NCBI GenBank assembly: GCA_031213475.1
Contig: JARUPZ010000024.1
Coordinates: 7,939,324 to 8,003,323 of the forward strand
DNA: 64,000 nucleotides
Reading direction: 5' to 3'
Source: Nereocystis luetkeana
Taxonomy: Eukaryota; Sar; Phaeophyceae; Laminariales; Laminariaceae
Shown: positions 11,880 to 22,854 of the stretch, piece after piece
How positions within the stretch are numbered: the first letter of the stretch is position 1
Layout of the letters: each line of letters opens with the position of its first letter
Program-made: the position numbers and the translations under genes
The notes under the pieces: model-generated
Databases searched by the model: none
What the model saw: the letters and a program-made list of their open reading frames with translations, nothing else
Told to the model about the DNA's origin: nothing

Positions 11880-14700
11880 GAAAACAGCCGATAGCGCTGA
11901 AAAACGATATCACCCTCACCCCTGTGCGAATGACTTTACCCTTTACCCTTTACCATGGTACCCTTTACCCTTGATGGTATTCCTAATTGCCGCACACCCT
12001 TCTTTTTCCTCTCGGCGGGGCTGCACTTGGTGTAACACTGGTGAAACACGACACTACTGCTGTCCTACTACTGCCGTGTCTGTTTATTGACATTCTGATT
12101 GATATCTGATCACAGCAGTCCAACGGCCAACGCCGACGAAATAATCAATCTCATACTACACTACTTGGTACAATAATTGTAATACCAACAATGCCACATA
12201 CCTCGCAGTAATACCCATACTCTTACGAACGATGTAGTTATCCCCCAGCAGAGTGTCATGGGACCACGGACTGCTACTGCTGTAGCTTCTTCTGACGATG
12301 AGTTCATCTGAGAACGGCATTATACAGCGAGTCGGTAGTCTACTGACGTTGGTGCACTAGCTACCATGACAGCAGTAGCACAAGTATAATTCCCTAATGA
12401 TTAGTAACAATATACCAGTGTTAACACATACTATTAATAATATCATGTAAATATTCTCAAGATTATGATGCCACCTGCCAGGCATACACGATGTATATCA
12501 TAGCCGGTACGTAGGGATGCTACTGCTGCTGTATGTGCCTAACAACGAAAAAACAAACTACTGCTGTAGAACATACCAGTAGGAAATAGGTCGTACTGGT
12601 ATATATCTGGTATGTACTAATAGTGAGGGGTACCAGATAGTACTATTAATATTAACAACTGTCTACTCTATCAGATACCTGGTGGTGAGTAGTTCAAAAC
12701 ATCGTACCTGGTATATATTATATCTACAGTAGGTCATCTAGATCCCAAGCTGCCGTTGTGAGGTATTGGGCAGGATCTGTGCAGTACAGCCCCAATCTAG
12801 GAAACTTGTACTGTTAATAGATCATGGAGGATATACGGCTTTCACCCGGCGACATGAACTATGATAGATCACACGGTACAGGTCAGGAAACTATCCGCCC
12901 TGAAGTATCTGAGAATTAAGTGGGGGTCTGATGTGATAATATCTGATCTATCTGGTCTATCTGACATACGTATATGATAGCTGGTGTATCTGATCTGCCC
13001 GGTGTGTAAGTTCAACTCTAAAATTACAATTGGATAATAATAATTGGATGCAAGCAAGTCGACGAGTGCTATGCCTAATGCGGCAAACAATGAGGGTGTT
13101 AATAGGAGCCAGTAATGGCAGTAGTAGTGAACGCGGAAAGAAGCGAAGGCAGCATGGGGGGGGGGGGGGGAGGGGGTCCACGAGGCTCGAGGGAATAGCG
13201 GAGTCAGCTTGTGGCCCCGGATCGGTGAGATATCATGCGTGCACTCACAGGACATACAGAATTTCCGCCTTGGTCTGCCCTGGTGTTGGCAGCTATTTAT
13301 TTGATACAACGGTACACAATTGGCTAGTAATAGTAAGACTACGTAAATGCAACACCAACCCCCACCAAGACCAGGACCAGGTACGCAGTGAGTATTGGGT
13401 TTTGTCTGCAGTTGTCGTAGTGACTGCTGTATCGATGTTACAGCAGTATTCTCATATTAATACTACTCATGCTGTACTTGTTGCTGTTTTTGTCACGATA
13501 GTCCATGGCCATAGTCTATCCACTACTATTAACAAGTAGTAGTCTAGTATTAACAGTAGTCCCTAGTCACCTGGTCATAGCAGTCTCAAAACATGCTGCC
13601 AGAAAGAACTAAAACCGGCGATAAGTTATTGCGAGAAGCAACAGCAACAGGTACAGGTAGAGCAAGGAACGCTGTTGCTATCTCGAGCTCTACACCAAAT
13701 AACCAGTCAGCAGCGCATGCAGCAGGATAGTGGTATTCTAGCAGCATAATGTTGTATTGACATTAATTCGTTCGCCATCTGACGACAAAGTGCATTGACA
13801 CACTATTCCAAACTACAGCAGTAGCTAACGTGATGATACGGCCCTAAACGTTCTTGGTACCGGTCCCACGAATGATCGTTCAAGTCATTGCAGTGGGGGG
13901 GGGGGGGGGGTACTCCTTTGTTTCTTGCCTTATTCATCTCATCCCTTTCGAAACGGAACACCGTTCCTACTCCTAATAAAGATACTTCCAACCTTGGGGC
14001 ACTCACTACCTTATTTCCCCATACCAACAGTTTTGGGGTGGCTTTTAGGGTGTCATATTTCAGCGGCCCAGGAACATTCGCGCGAGTGTCCACCCCCTTT
14101 CTTCGCCATTGTTTGTCGCGATAAGCACCGCCCTGGAATTGCTTGCCCCGCCCCGCTACGCCAACGAAATACACCGAAGTCTCATAGTTTTTAACGTGAG
14201 GCACGCTCCCCCCCCCCCCTTCGCGCGAGTGGCCTACTGCGAAGTATACCCAGTATTGAAAACGGGGGTACCTCCCTATCTTCGTTCGGATCGTTGATAC
14301 GGCATTCCTGGCCTCCATGATCCTCATACAGAACAAGTGTGATAGTATAATGTTACGAATAGATGAGGGGTTCGATGGCATGCATGACATGCTACGGCAG
14401 GGGTGCACCCTACCTTTGCCCTCTGAGGCAGGCTGCTTACTTGAGGAGCTTTATACTATTGGCACCATTAGTAATTCATCACTAAGCCACAAAAAAACTG
14501 GCTTTGAAAAAGAACTGCACACTTGACCCGATGAGCAAATCAGTCCCATGGCCTACAAGGTATATTACGCCGAAAAAAAGTGTTAAAACAAACGATAAAA
14601 AGGCTTTTACCCTAAAGCCTTCATGGCGTTTTGGCTACAGTAGTTCCTTAGCTGAAAATAAGCCCCATCAGTCACAACTCACTGCCTCGTACGGCAAAAA
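11880..14700. other. No gene recognised
   Basis: Intergenic repeat-rich DNA with GATCTATCTG words at 12,720-13,010 that resemble the 460-base unit. G runs lie at about 13,156-13,171 and 13,896-13,910 and a C run at 14,210-14,219. The long open frame at 13,030-13,539 is low in information, contains a poly-Gly tract from a G run, and has no recognisable domain. Confidence 0.5.
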
Positions 14701-14749
14701 GATGACCACTCCTATATCTATCGTAGAACGCGCCCAAGACCAGGTCGTC

Positions 14750-15084
14750 TACCCTCGACCTGACTGCCGTGGACGCCATCAGCGGGTATGGCTTCTTCCA
14801 GCCTGTGCGGACCTTTGGACGAGGTATCGTTAAGGAATGAGGTGGAAACAGCGAACCGCAAGGTGGTCGGGTTCGATGGCTTCTCGACTGAACTCCTGCG
14901 GGTGGTCTGGCTGATACAGAATCGGACACTCTTTAGAAAGGTTCAAGATGTCATTGCCACTACACGGAGGGGAGGGGGCGTGCTGAAAACAGCGAAAGGA
15001 GGCCAGCACCGAGCGAGGCATCGCATGATAACCGAGGCTTTACTCGAGAGTGATTATGGCACGGAGTGTGGTACAGGTCCCTAA
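14750..15084 (+). pseudogene. Possible degraded reverse transcriptase fragment
   Basis: One frame reads DEVSLRNEV...GFDGFSTELLR. This resembles the region of non-LTR reverse transcriptases just before motif A, usually of the form GPDG-x-x-AELLK. The neighbouring frame carries AVDAISGYGFFQP-like residues, so the reading frame is broken. The resemblance is short and could be chance. It would fit with the clear retrotransposon remnants at 22.9-28.2 kb. Confidence 0.25.
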
Positions 15085-15172
15085 CTACCCTGGCGGGCAC
15101 ACGCCGGCAAAGTACTCAACAAAAAAAGGCATCGCGTGTGCTGCCCCAGTGACTACAGTACAACGAACGGGA

Positions 15173-16555
15173 AGACATTCTGACGGAAGAAATGCTTGCA
15201 CATCTCGGACAGAGATCATCGATTCTCAGTTGATGATTTAGATATTTCAGGGAAGATATACCCCTGATCTGTATGATCTGTATGACCTAGCTCATGTTGC
15301 AGTGTGGGAGCCGCATAATCTGCATGATCTAGTTTCCTGGGTTGGAAAAGTACGTATAACAGATCCTGTACAACACATCATAACGGCAGTTTAGCATCTA
15401 TTTGTACATGATCTATCTGATCTATCTGACCTGTCCGACGCGTGAAAGCTAGGCTCCACTCGGGCCGCGGCATTCGACGGTATTTATAGACATCGTGTTC
15501 GGGGTACTACGCTTACAGGAGAAGGCCAAGAAGGACATACACCAGGAACGTATGCATGCCAACCTCGGACATATCACCGATCCCCACTCCATGACCTACA
15601 TCACACAGGAAACATATTCCCCTGATCTCTCCAGACATTCTGACGGAAGAAATGCTTGCACATCTCGGACAGAGATCATCGATTCTCAGTTGATGATTTA
15701 GATATTTCAGGGAAGATATACCCCTGATCTGTATGATCTGTATGACCTAGCTCATGTTGCAGTGTGGGAGCCGCATAATCTGCATGATCTAGTTTCCTGG
15801 GTTGGAAAAGTACGTATAACAGATCCTGTACAACACATCATAACGGCAGTTTAGCATCTATTTGTACATGATCTATCTGATCTATCTGACCTGTCCGACG
15901 CGTGAAAGCTAGGCTCCACTCGGGCCGCGGCATTCGACGGTATTTATAGACATCGTGTTCGGGGTACTACGCTTACAGGAGAAGGCCAAGAAGGACATAC
16001 ACCAGGAACGTATGCATGCCAACCTCGGACATATCACCGATCCCCACTCCATGACCTACATCACACAGGAAACATATTCCCCTGATCTCTCCAGACATTC
16101 TGACGGAAGAAATGCTTGCACATCTCGGACAGAGATCATCGATTCTCAGTTGATGATTTAGATATTTCAGGGAAGATATACCCCTGATCTGTATGATCTG
16201 TATGACCTAGCTCATGTTGCAGTGTGGGAGCCGCATAATCTGCATGATCTAGTTTCCTGGGTTGGAAAAGTACGTATAACAGATCCTGTACAACACATCA
16301 TAACGGCAGTTTAGCATCTATTTGTACATGATCTATCTGATCTATCTGACCTGTCCGACGCGTGAAAGCTAGGCTCCACTCGGGCCGCGGCATTCGACGG
16401 TATTTATAGACATCGTGTTCGGGGTACTACGCTTACAGGAGAAGGCCAAGAAGGACATACACCAGGAACGTATGCATGCCAACCTCGGACATATCACCGA
16501 TCCCCACTCCATGACCTACATCACACAGGAAACATATTCCCCTGATCTCTCCAGA
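15173..16555 (+). repeat. Tandem array: three perfect 460-base units
   Basis: The unit beginning AGACATTCTGACGGAAGAAA starts at 15,173, 15,633 and 16,093, exactly 460 bases apart. By eye the copies are identical. The junction sequence CCTGATCTCTCCAGA recurs at the end of each unit. Each unit contains an open frame of 68 codons or so, interrupted at each boundary. I do not regard these as genes, because the diverged relatives at 11.1 kb and 16.56-16.69 kb do not preserve them. Confidence 0.92.
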
Positions 16556-16695
16556 TATGATCTACATAGCTCATGTTGCTGGGTGGAAGGAAGCTGAATA
16601 ATCTGCGAATTCTGGCACATGCTCCCCGGGTTGGATCTGTACCATGCGGATCTTGCACAACGTATCATAGCGGCAGGGTAGGATCTATAGAATCT
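16556..16695 (+). repeat. Diverged partial unit of the 460-base repeat
   Basis: Follows the array directly with GATATGATCTACATAGCTCA, CCGGGTTGGATCTG, CGGATCTTGCACAACG and ATCATAGCGGCAG. These match the array unit at reduced identity. Confidence 0.7.
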
Positions 16696-16964
16696 ACTGT
16701 AGACATATAGATATTATTTGCATATAGATACGTCGTCATCTGTCTGATGTGAGCATGTGTTTGTGCTTCGTCACTTCACAAAAGCATGCTGATGACTTCG
16801 TTGACCGACAACCCTTCTCCTGCGGACTGTTCTTGCCAGCTTTTGGTATGCCATCGAGAACACCCGCGGCCGGCCAGCCCCCAATAATTCCACGACGATG
16901 GCGAGTGCTCGGATTTGTTCTCGACGCGGAGCAGAGCCTCTTCCGGCCAGTTATTTTTAACCAT

Positions 16965-17294
16965 TGATTTTAGTTTCCAGCTCCCTGAACAAGCCGTGGT
17001 TACAGGTATCTTCCCCCTCCCCCCCCACCCTAGTATTGGGCATACCTTGCCTTCGTTCTTATCGCGCATATGATAGGGTTCGGCATTCCCACTGCTCGCC
17101 GATTTTTATCGAGTTTTGCTGACTCGCGCTATCGCGCTTCGCGCTATCGCGCTTCGCGCCGCACTGAGAAAATGGCACACTAACATGAAGTACTTAGTTG
17201 TTTTTTTCGGAACCCTCCGGGATTCGAACCCCAGTCCTCACACACTAGTGGTATTCGAGCTTAACCATGACGATACCAGCGGGGGGCGGCCGGC
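16965..17294 (-). mobile_element. SINE family 2 body with another tRNA-like head
   Basis: The body (GAACAAGCCGTGGTTACAGG, CCTTCGTTCTTATCGCGC, GGCATTCCCACTGC) matches the family 2 copies at 7963 and 55,152. The minus-strand head carries a near-perfect B box, GGTTCGAATCC, and a different A-box region. A short internal array of CGCTATCGCGCTT lies at 17,128-17,162. Confidence 0.65.
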
Positions 17295-17599
17295 ATGTGT
17301 GCTCCCGCCTTTCCAGTTCACTCTTCAACGTTGTAAGACGGCGGGGCAGCCGTGTGCTCGAGCTACTTACTCCTGATCAAACATTGCTTTACTGAATCAA
17401 GCACCGTTTTACAGCGGTGCTGCATGGGTGGCCGAGGAAAGCTTCCGTGCGGACCGCCATGCATACTTATACTGGTACTCTATAATATAGCTCCTACATT
17501 TTATGAGGCTTTTCTGACTTGAATATCTTGATTAGAGTACAGGAGCTCTACACCTCACCTAAAAACTCTTTTAAAGAAAAAGCTGAAAGGGCAACCCAA

Positions 17600-17683
17600 T
17601 GAATATTGTCAGTAAAAATAGGTAAACATATAGGTATTTGTGTGTACCGTAGGTATTTACTACTGGTATGGTCCCCCGTAATA
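17600..17683. mobile_element. Tc1/mariner-like MITE (family M), truncated
   Basis: Only the right half is present: the AGGTATTTGTGTGTACCGTA centre and the TATGGTCCCCCGTAATA end. Confidence 0.6.
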
Positions 17684-18191
17684 TTAAATATTAATAATAA
17701 TGTTCCAACGATATTGGGATAAGGAGCCCGGTCACTCCCAGCGGCAGTTTGGCAAAAAAAGTGCTACCGTTATGCTACTATATATCCCTATCGCAGCCCG
17801 CTTCGCTACAAGGCACAGATCGCCCAAATCGAAGGGCAGGAGGGGACCGCAGACGCTGTGAGGAATGCTGTACCGGACCATGCAGCAGTGCCGTATATAC
17901 CACACGTGTGATATATTGATACGATAACACACACAAATCTCGAAGTCGGTTTTCGGTTTTCTCGACGAAGGCGATAGCGTAAATGCCGAGCGACGCGTCT
18001 ATTGGAAGATCGCAACGAGATATTTCCAAACACCACCATTTTCGTTGTCCCCCCCCCTTAAGGCATGGCTTGGAGAAGCGGCTTCACAATAAGATTATAA
18101 CGTTGCTCAGACTAAGTATTTAATGTTGGCGGGCCCATACTGTATCCTACTACTTAACATTTACTTCTGAGTCGTATCATCTAAAAATGTA
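17684..18191. other. No gene recognised
   Basis: Short open frames on the minus strand around 17,732-18,039 lack splice-supported structure or recognisable domains. Confidence 0.45.
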
Positions 18192-18303
18192 CTATTACGG
18201 GGGACCCTAGTTAACAGGACCTATGGTGTACATAAAAACCTGTATATGTAACCATTTTTACAAACAATATTTGGTCCTGTTAACTATGGCCCCCCGTAAT
18301 ATC
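18192..18303. mobile_element. Tc1/mariner-like MITE (family M), copy 5
   Basis: TATTACGGGGGACCCTAG at the left and TATGGCCCCCCGTAATA at the right, around the conserved ACATAAAAACCTG centre. Confidence 0.75.
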
Positions 18304-19683
18304 AGGTGTGCCAACAAAGTTATTTATTCTTCACAGCCGTGTTGGAACTCAATAGTGGGTTCAAAGCGATGGGACCAAACCCGAAGCAAATATAGGCTTC
18401 AGGTACGGCACTGACATGGTGACATGATTAACACCGCCTACCTCCACTACCAACTACCTGGTACCTAGCACAACACTGATATCGGTTCGGGTCGGGGAAC
18501 GTGTAAAAACAAGACCATCCCAGCCTTCCCTGCCGATGTGTTGAAGTTAATAATACAGTAGCCATATCGTGATCGGGCATGACAGCACTCGTAGAGAATT
18601 TTTCCATTTTGATTTCAAGGAATGTATTACTATCGCAGATCTCTCTCCAATAAGACTACCGCGCTGACCCGTCGTTGTCGATTGAGGGGGTACCCACGTG
18701 AAAAGCGCAGCAGTCGAACGTACCAACGCTAAAACGAAACGACGGAACAAACTTGCTTGGGGTGGGAGGTAGGAGTCTCATCCCGCTAGGCTTCGCGGTG
18801 TGGCAGGAGGACTCGTGGCGTTCGTCAGCCGTCAGCAGTCTATTATTAATAGTTTAACCCCAAAACGCGCATGAAACGGCACCACTTCCGCGAATTGAAA
18901 GACAGAAGCTATAAATGTTTCAAATTACGTTTAACGTCTATGTCGGACGGCAAACGAAGTACAATCCGATTCACACAAAGCATGTGTATAAAGCATGTGT
19001 ATATATGAACGTTCATAACACTCGTGTCTACGTGACACCGCAGGACAACGTACACATTTTCGCGTGACACGAAGCAAAAACAAGAGAGGAACACAGACTG
19101 GGGGAAACATGAAAACAGAGGTAGGTACCCTTTGGGTCAAGTTGGGGTGTGTAGGTTTCAATATACCGCCGTGCGTGGCGATCTCACGATCTCTCTGTAC
19201 ATGCGTGCGTGCTGGTAGTCTACTTGCCTTGTTTTGCGAGTAGTTACTGCTACACACGTATACCACAGATCGGTGACTGGCGCGTCCTAGGGATGCGCCC
19301 TCAAACCAACAACCTCAACCTTAGAAATACATTATAAATAATGTTATACCAGTACATACTATGTACGTAGTGGCACAGAATTAGGACACGGACAGTAGTA
19401 CCGGTCCTTTAATAGCAAACCGGGTTACTGGCCCACAATACATTTCTTATGTACAATTGCGTGTGTTCCACACCAATTTCGGCATAATACCCGCGCCCGA
19501 GAGTGACATTTCCCGGAAATGTAGGGCTGAGCTTCTTATTGGCCTCTTTGCTAAGAGAAGCCCCGTACTCTCTACCTGGTATGTAGTACCAGGTGCAGAG
19601 CAGTGCAGACCTGGGGCCTCTACAGCAGTACCAGGTAGTAAGTACCAGGTACAGTGCATTAAGTAGTAGATATTATGTTCATA
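18304..19683. other. No gene recognised
   Basis: Mixed sequence with several TACCAGGTA-type motifs (18,460; 19,578-19,650). No supported exon. Confidence 0.5.
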
Positions 19684-19900
19684 TTATTACGGGAAACCAT
19701 AGTTAATAGGACCAGGTACCTATGGTATATATGAAATCCTACACATTTAACCTTTTTTACTATTACGGGGGGGCATAGTTAATAGGACCACGTGCCGTAG
19801 CGGGAAGGGGGGAGAAGAGCCTGCTATGTGACCCCGGATCTGAGTTACGAGTTGGAAGGAGAGAGAGAAGAAGATGTGCGAAGATAATGAATGGGATGAG

Positions 19901-19935
<35 letters not shown>

Positions 19936-20048
19936 AAAATATAAAAACCTATATATTTGACCATTTTCACCAACAATATCTGGTCCTATTAACTATGGTC
20001 CCCCGTAATAGCAATATTGGGTCCTATTTACTATGGTCCCTCGTAATA
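19684..20048. mobile_element. Nested Tc1/mariner-like MITEs containing a SINE fragment
   Basis: The outer element starts TATTACGGGAAACCATAG and ends TATGGTCCCTCGTAATA. It is interrupted by a second, complete copy of the same family at about 19,760-20,011. Inside that inner copy, 5'-truncated SINE family 1 sequence (about 19,790-19,932, plus orientation, with an A run of more than 30) replaces part of the left arm and centre. The insertion order is outer element, then inner element, then SINE. Confidence 0.8.
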
Positions 20049-21570
20049 TTAATAGCGGGCGTGGAGAAGCAAGGCACGGCATAGACAACGCATGATACCT
20101 GTACATGTGTACATACACAATACTTGGTACAATAATATTAATGTAATAGTGAGTACCAGTACCAGTAGGTAGCACTCACAGGCGTGGATAACAGAGACGT
20201 GTTTAACGAATACTGCATTATTAATGAACCAACGTGAGACTGATGAGAATATCAACAACAGAGGCGGACAAAAAAAATCAAGCACGCAAAAAAAAACATC
20301 TCAAAGGCTCAAGTCTGACTCTGGCCGTCATCTTTGCTGAAAAAATCGAAAATGTCAAGCTTGGCACACACCACCATGCCATGATGGCGGCCAGAGCGAG
20401 ACTTCAGCCTCAGTACCGGGAGCCATCATACGACCGCGGCATACGTAGAATGAGTTCTGGTGTCGACAGTCGGTGTCTGTGTCTCGCGGATGCCACCTTG
20501 CCACATTCTGTCGCACTTTCTGCCGAATAACTCCTTCTCTCCATCTGCCATCTGCCATGTTGCTGTTGTTGTGGTGTTGTAGTATCTCCGTGCCATCTCC
20601 GCATGCATGAACATCTACGACGGTCAACTCTCGACCCGTCTGCTCGTCTGCACGACCAGAACCACGTGTCTGATCGCCTCTGCTCTTCAGCTGCCTCGCG
20701 TCACCCTTGGAATTTGGTGTCTTCCTTTCTTTCCCATCTTGCTGTCCTAACGGATCGACGCTGCTATTAATAGTGCTACTTGACCAATGAGGACAAAAAA
20801 AATCGACGTGAGAGATTGGCCGAGCGCAGGAAGTGGGTAGGCGGTAGGCTAACCTTCGTCTAGTCAACAATTCAACAATACCATGGTGACCAAGGCGCGT
20901 ACCGTAGTATTGGGGGGGGGGGGGGGCTGCATTGAGACCCCGGATCTGACTATAGGATCACTGATCAATGCCAAAAGGGCTGCATCAATTACTGATGAAA
21001 ACAAAATGTGTGGCGTAGAAAACACCACAGATTAAACAGAGTAAAGTCTAATATAATACCTGGTACACAATAGCGTACGAAGTAGATGTACCAAGTACCA
21101 TATATGATACAGCAGCGTACCAATACAACACTGCGATGCACATATCCATCCACATTCATCAGTCATCAATGTTGTAGCATTGTATTGAGGGTGCCTTGCT
21201 AACATTATTCGTCTCGTGTACAGTGTGCCTCAACCATTTTATCGAATAAATGGTACCACTGGTAAGCTCTACGAGGTACCAGGTATAACATACTACTGCT
21301 GTTGTACGTACGAGCACTTCAGACTTGCATTGTTACACGACACAGGAGTATAATATTAATAGTATACAGCAGTCTGCAGTACCTGTAGTAAGTATTGAGA
21401 GTAAATCATTGTTATTATACCATTGTCGGAGTTCGAACGACTTCATTGGTGGACTCGAAACTTTGCAAGGTTCGTGACACGTCGGTACATCGGCATGTTT
21501 GATTATGTTCTCCATTTTCCTTGGTCGATGTCGTGCGCACTTTTACAGTTTTTACCTGCCTGTTGGTACG
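20049..21570. other. No gene recognised
   Basis: The minus-strand open frame at 20,355-20,870 is the longest here. It is hydrophilic, lacks a recognisable domain, and contains the CTATTAATAG motif in its reading frame. I do not call it a gene. A run of 16 G lies at about 20,911-20,926, and TACCAGGTA motifs are at about 21,059 and 21,275. Confidence 0.5.
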
Positions 21571-21574
21571 TCAA

Positions 21575-21663
21575 CCCCTTTAGAACCGCAGTCCCGTTTC
21601 GGGGACAAACTACATGAATTTTGAGTGGTTTGTCCCCAAAACGGAACTGCGGCTCTAAAAGGG
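21575..21663. mobile_element. piggyBac-like MITE (family P), copy 3
   Basis: CCCCTTTAGAACCGCAGTCC at the left and GGAACTGCGGCTCTAAAAGG at the right, flanked by TCAA and TTAA. Confidence 0.8.
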
Positions 21664-21667
21664 TTAA

Positions 21668-22169
21668 GTAAGTCCGTTTTTTACTTGAATACTTGATTCT
21701 GTCTGCACTTTTCGTCAACTTTTAAAAATGTATTCGGTGTTACAGAGACATCCTGCTTTTATCGCGCGGACAAACGAAAGCGTCTCAGGGCAAGAGACAT
21801 AAACAGCAGCACCAGCAGAAGAACAACCCGGCGTTGTACCAGTCCATAAGTCCACCCCGGCACCCAGCGCAGTCGCGGCTGCTGGCCGCAGCACGGCCGC
21901 CGCTGATGCCAAGCGCATCCAGTGTCGTGTACCAACGGTGCCGGGGTCTCTGCCGTGTACTGCTGCGTGTACGTACTTAAGGTCTAGACTGCAAAACGTC
22001 TACTTACGTACTCTTGTATGTGCAGCCGGTTCTCGGACAGGATTTCGCTGCTTCATTTTTTCTCTCACCTACCACACCGAGCTGCCACAACGACTCTATC
22101 TTGGAGGCTAGTGGCTCGGCATCACGAGGTCGTGGCCACAAGAGATGCGCCCCTTCGTTATGAGCTATC
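21668..22169. other. No gene recognised
   Basis: No exon could be supported. A GC-rich tract at 21,830-21,950 gives Ala-rich frames on both strands without recognisable motifs. Confidence 0.45.
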
Positions 22170-22508
22170 GCCCCGGTGGTTCAAGTGGTTAACCTCGAAT
22201 TCTACTTGTTTGAGTCCTGGGTTCGAGCCCCAGGAGGGTCGGACTTTGACTTTATTTGCAAAAATAAAAAAAGGGATTCAATTGTTGAGAGCGCCTTGCA
22301 GCGTGGGTAGGCACAATTCGATGCGAGTCGACGAGGAAAGAAAAGGCTGAAATCTTCTCGCGATAAAAAATGGAGGCACGTGCCGTAGCGGGAAGGGGGG
22401 AGAAGAGCCTGCTATGTGACCCCGGATCTGAGTTACGAGTTGGAAGGAGAGAGAGAAGAAGATGTGCGAAGATAATGAATGGGATGAAAAAAAAATAATA
22501 ATAATAAT
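22170..22508 (+). mobile_element. SINE family 1, full-length copy, plus strand
   Basis: The only complete plus-strand copy. The tRNA-like head begins GCCCCGGTGGTTCAAGTGG (A-box region), followed by B-box GGGTTCGAGCCC at about 22,220. Then come the body and a tail of A9 and (AAT)n. It serves as the reference orientation for the family. Confidence 0.88.
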
Positions 22509-22584
22509 ACTCTGCTCGTATTCGGTTTGGTTTTTTCTCGTCTTGTTTTGTGTCTGCCACATGTCCTTCGGGGGGGCACGATAT

Positions 22585-22850
22585 ATATGTTTTTTTTCCG
22601 ATTTGTCTTGACTTTTCTCTCTTTCACAAATATAGATATAAAAATAAATATGCATGTCGTGCCTGTCGTATCCAGCACGATCCATGTCTGTGCACTGTCT
22701 ACTCTGCTTACGGCATAACCATCAAGTATATCTATCTCGTAGTTTTGTGACCACAGGGCTTGTATTTCTCTAGCATCGGAGAATCGGCACGGACACTGGT
22801 TGTGCTGGATGTAGACCGATAGAACTGAGAAAGAACGGTTTAATGCCCAG
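22585..22850 (+). mobile_element. Retrotransposon 3'-tail fragment
   Basis: Matches 3835-4138: T-rich start, CGTGCCTGTCGTATCCAGCA, GTTTTGTGACCACAGGGC, CGGCACGGACACTGGTTG, and an end near AACGGTTTAATG. It abuts the truncated retrotransposon that begins at about 22,855 in the same orientation. Confidence 0.65.
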
Positions 22851-22854
22851 GATC

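Noticed and set aside
15173..16555. CRISPR-like array
   Set aside because: The units are 460 bases with no repeat-spacer structure, in a eukaryotic context.
15495..16597. Three repeated 60-68 codon frames
   Set aside because: They exist only because the 460-base unit is repeated. The diverged copies do not keep the frame.
17215..17294. tRNA gene
   Set aside because: It has A- and B-box-like sequence, but the acceptor stem does not pair and it continues into a SINE body. The same holds at 22,170, 28,770 and 55,152.
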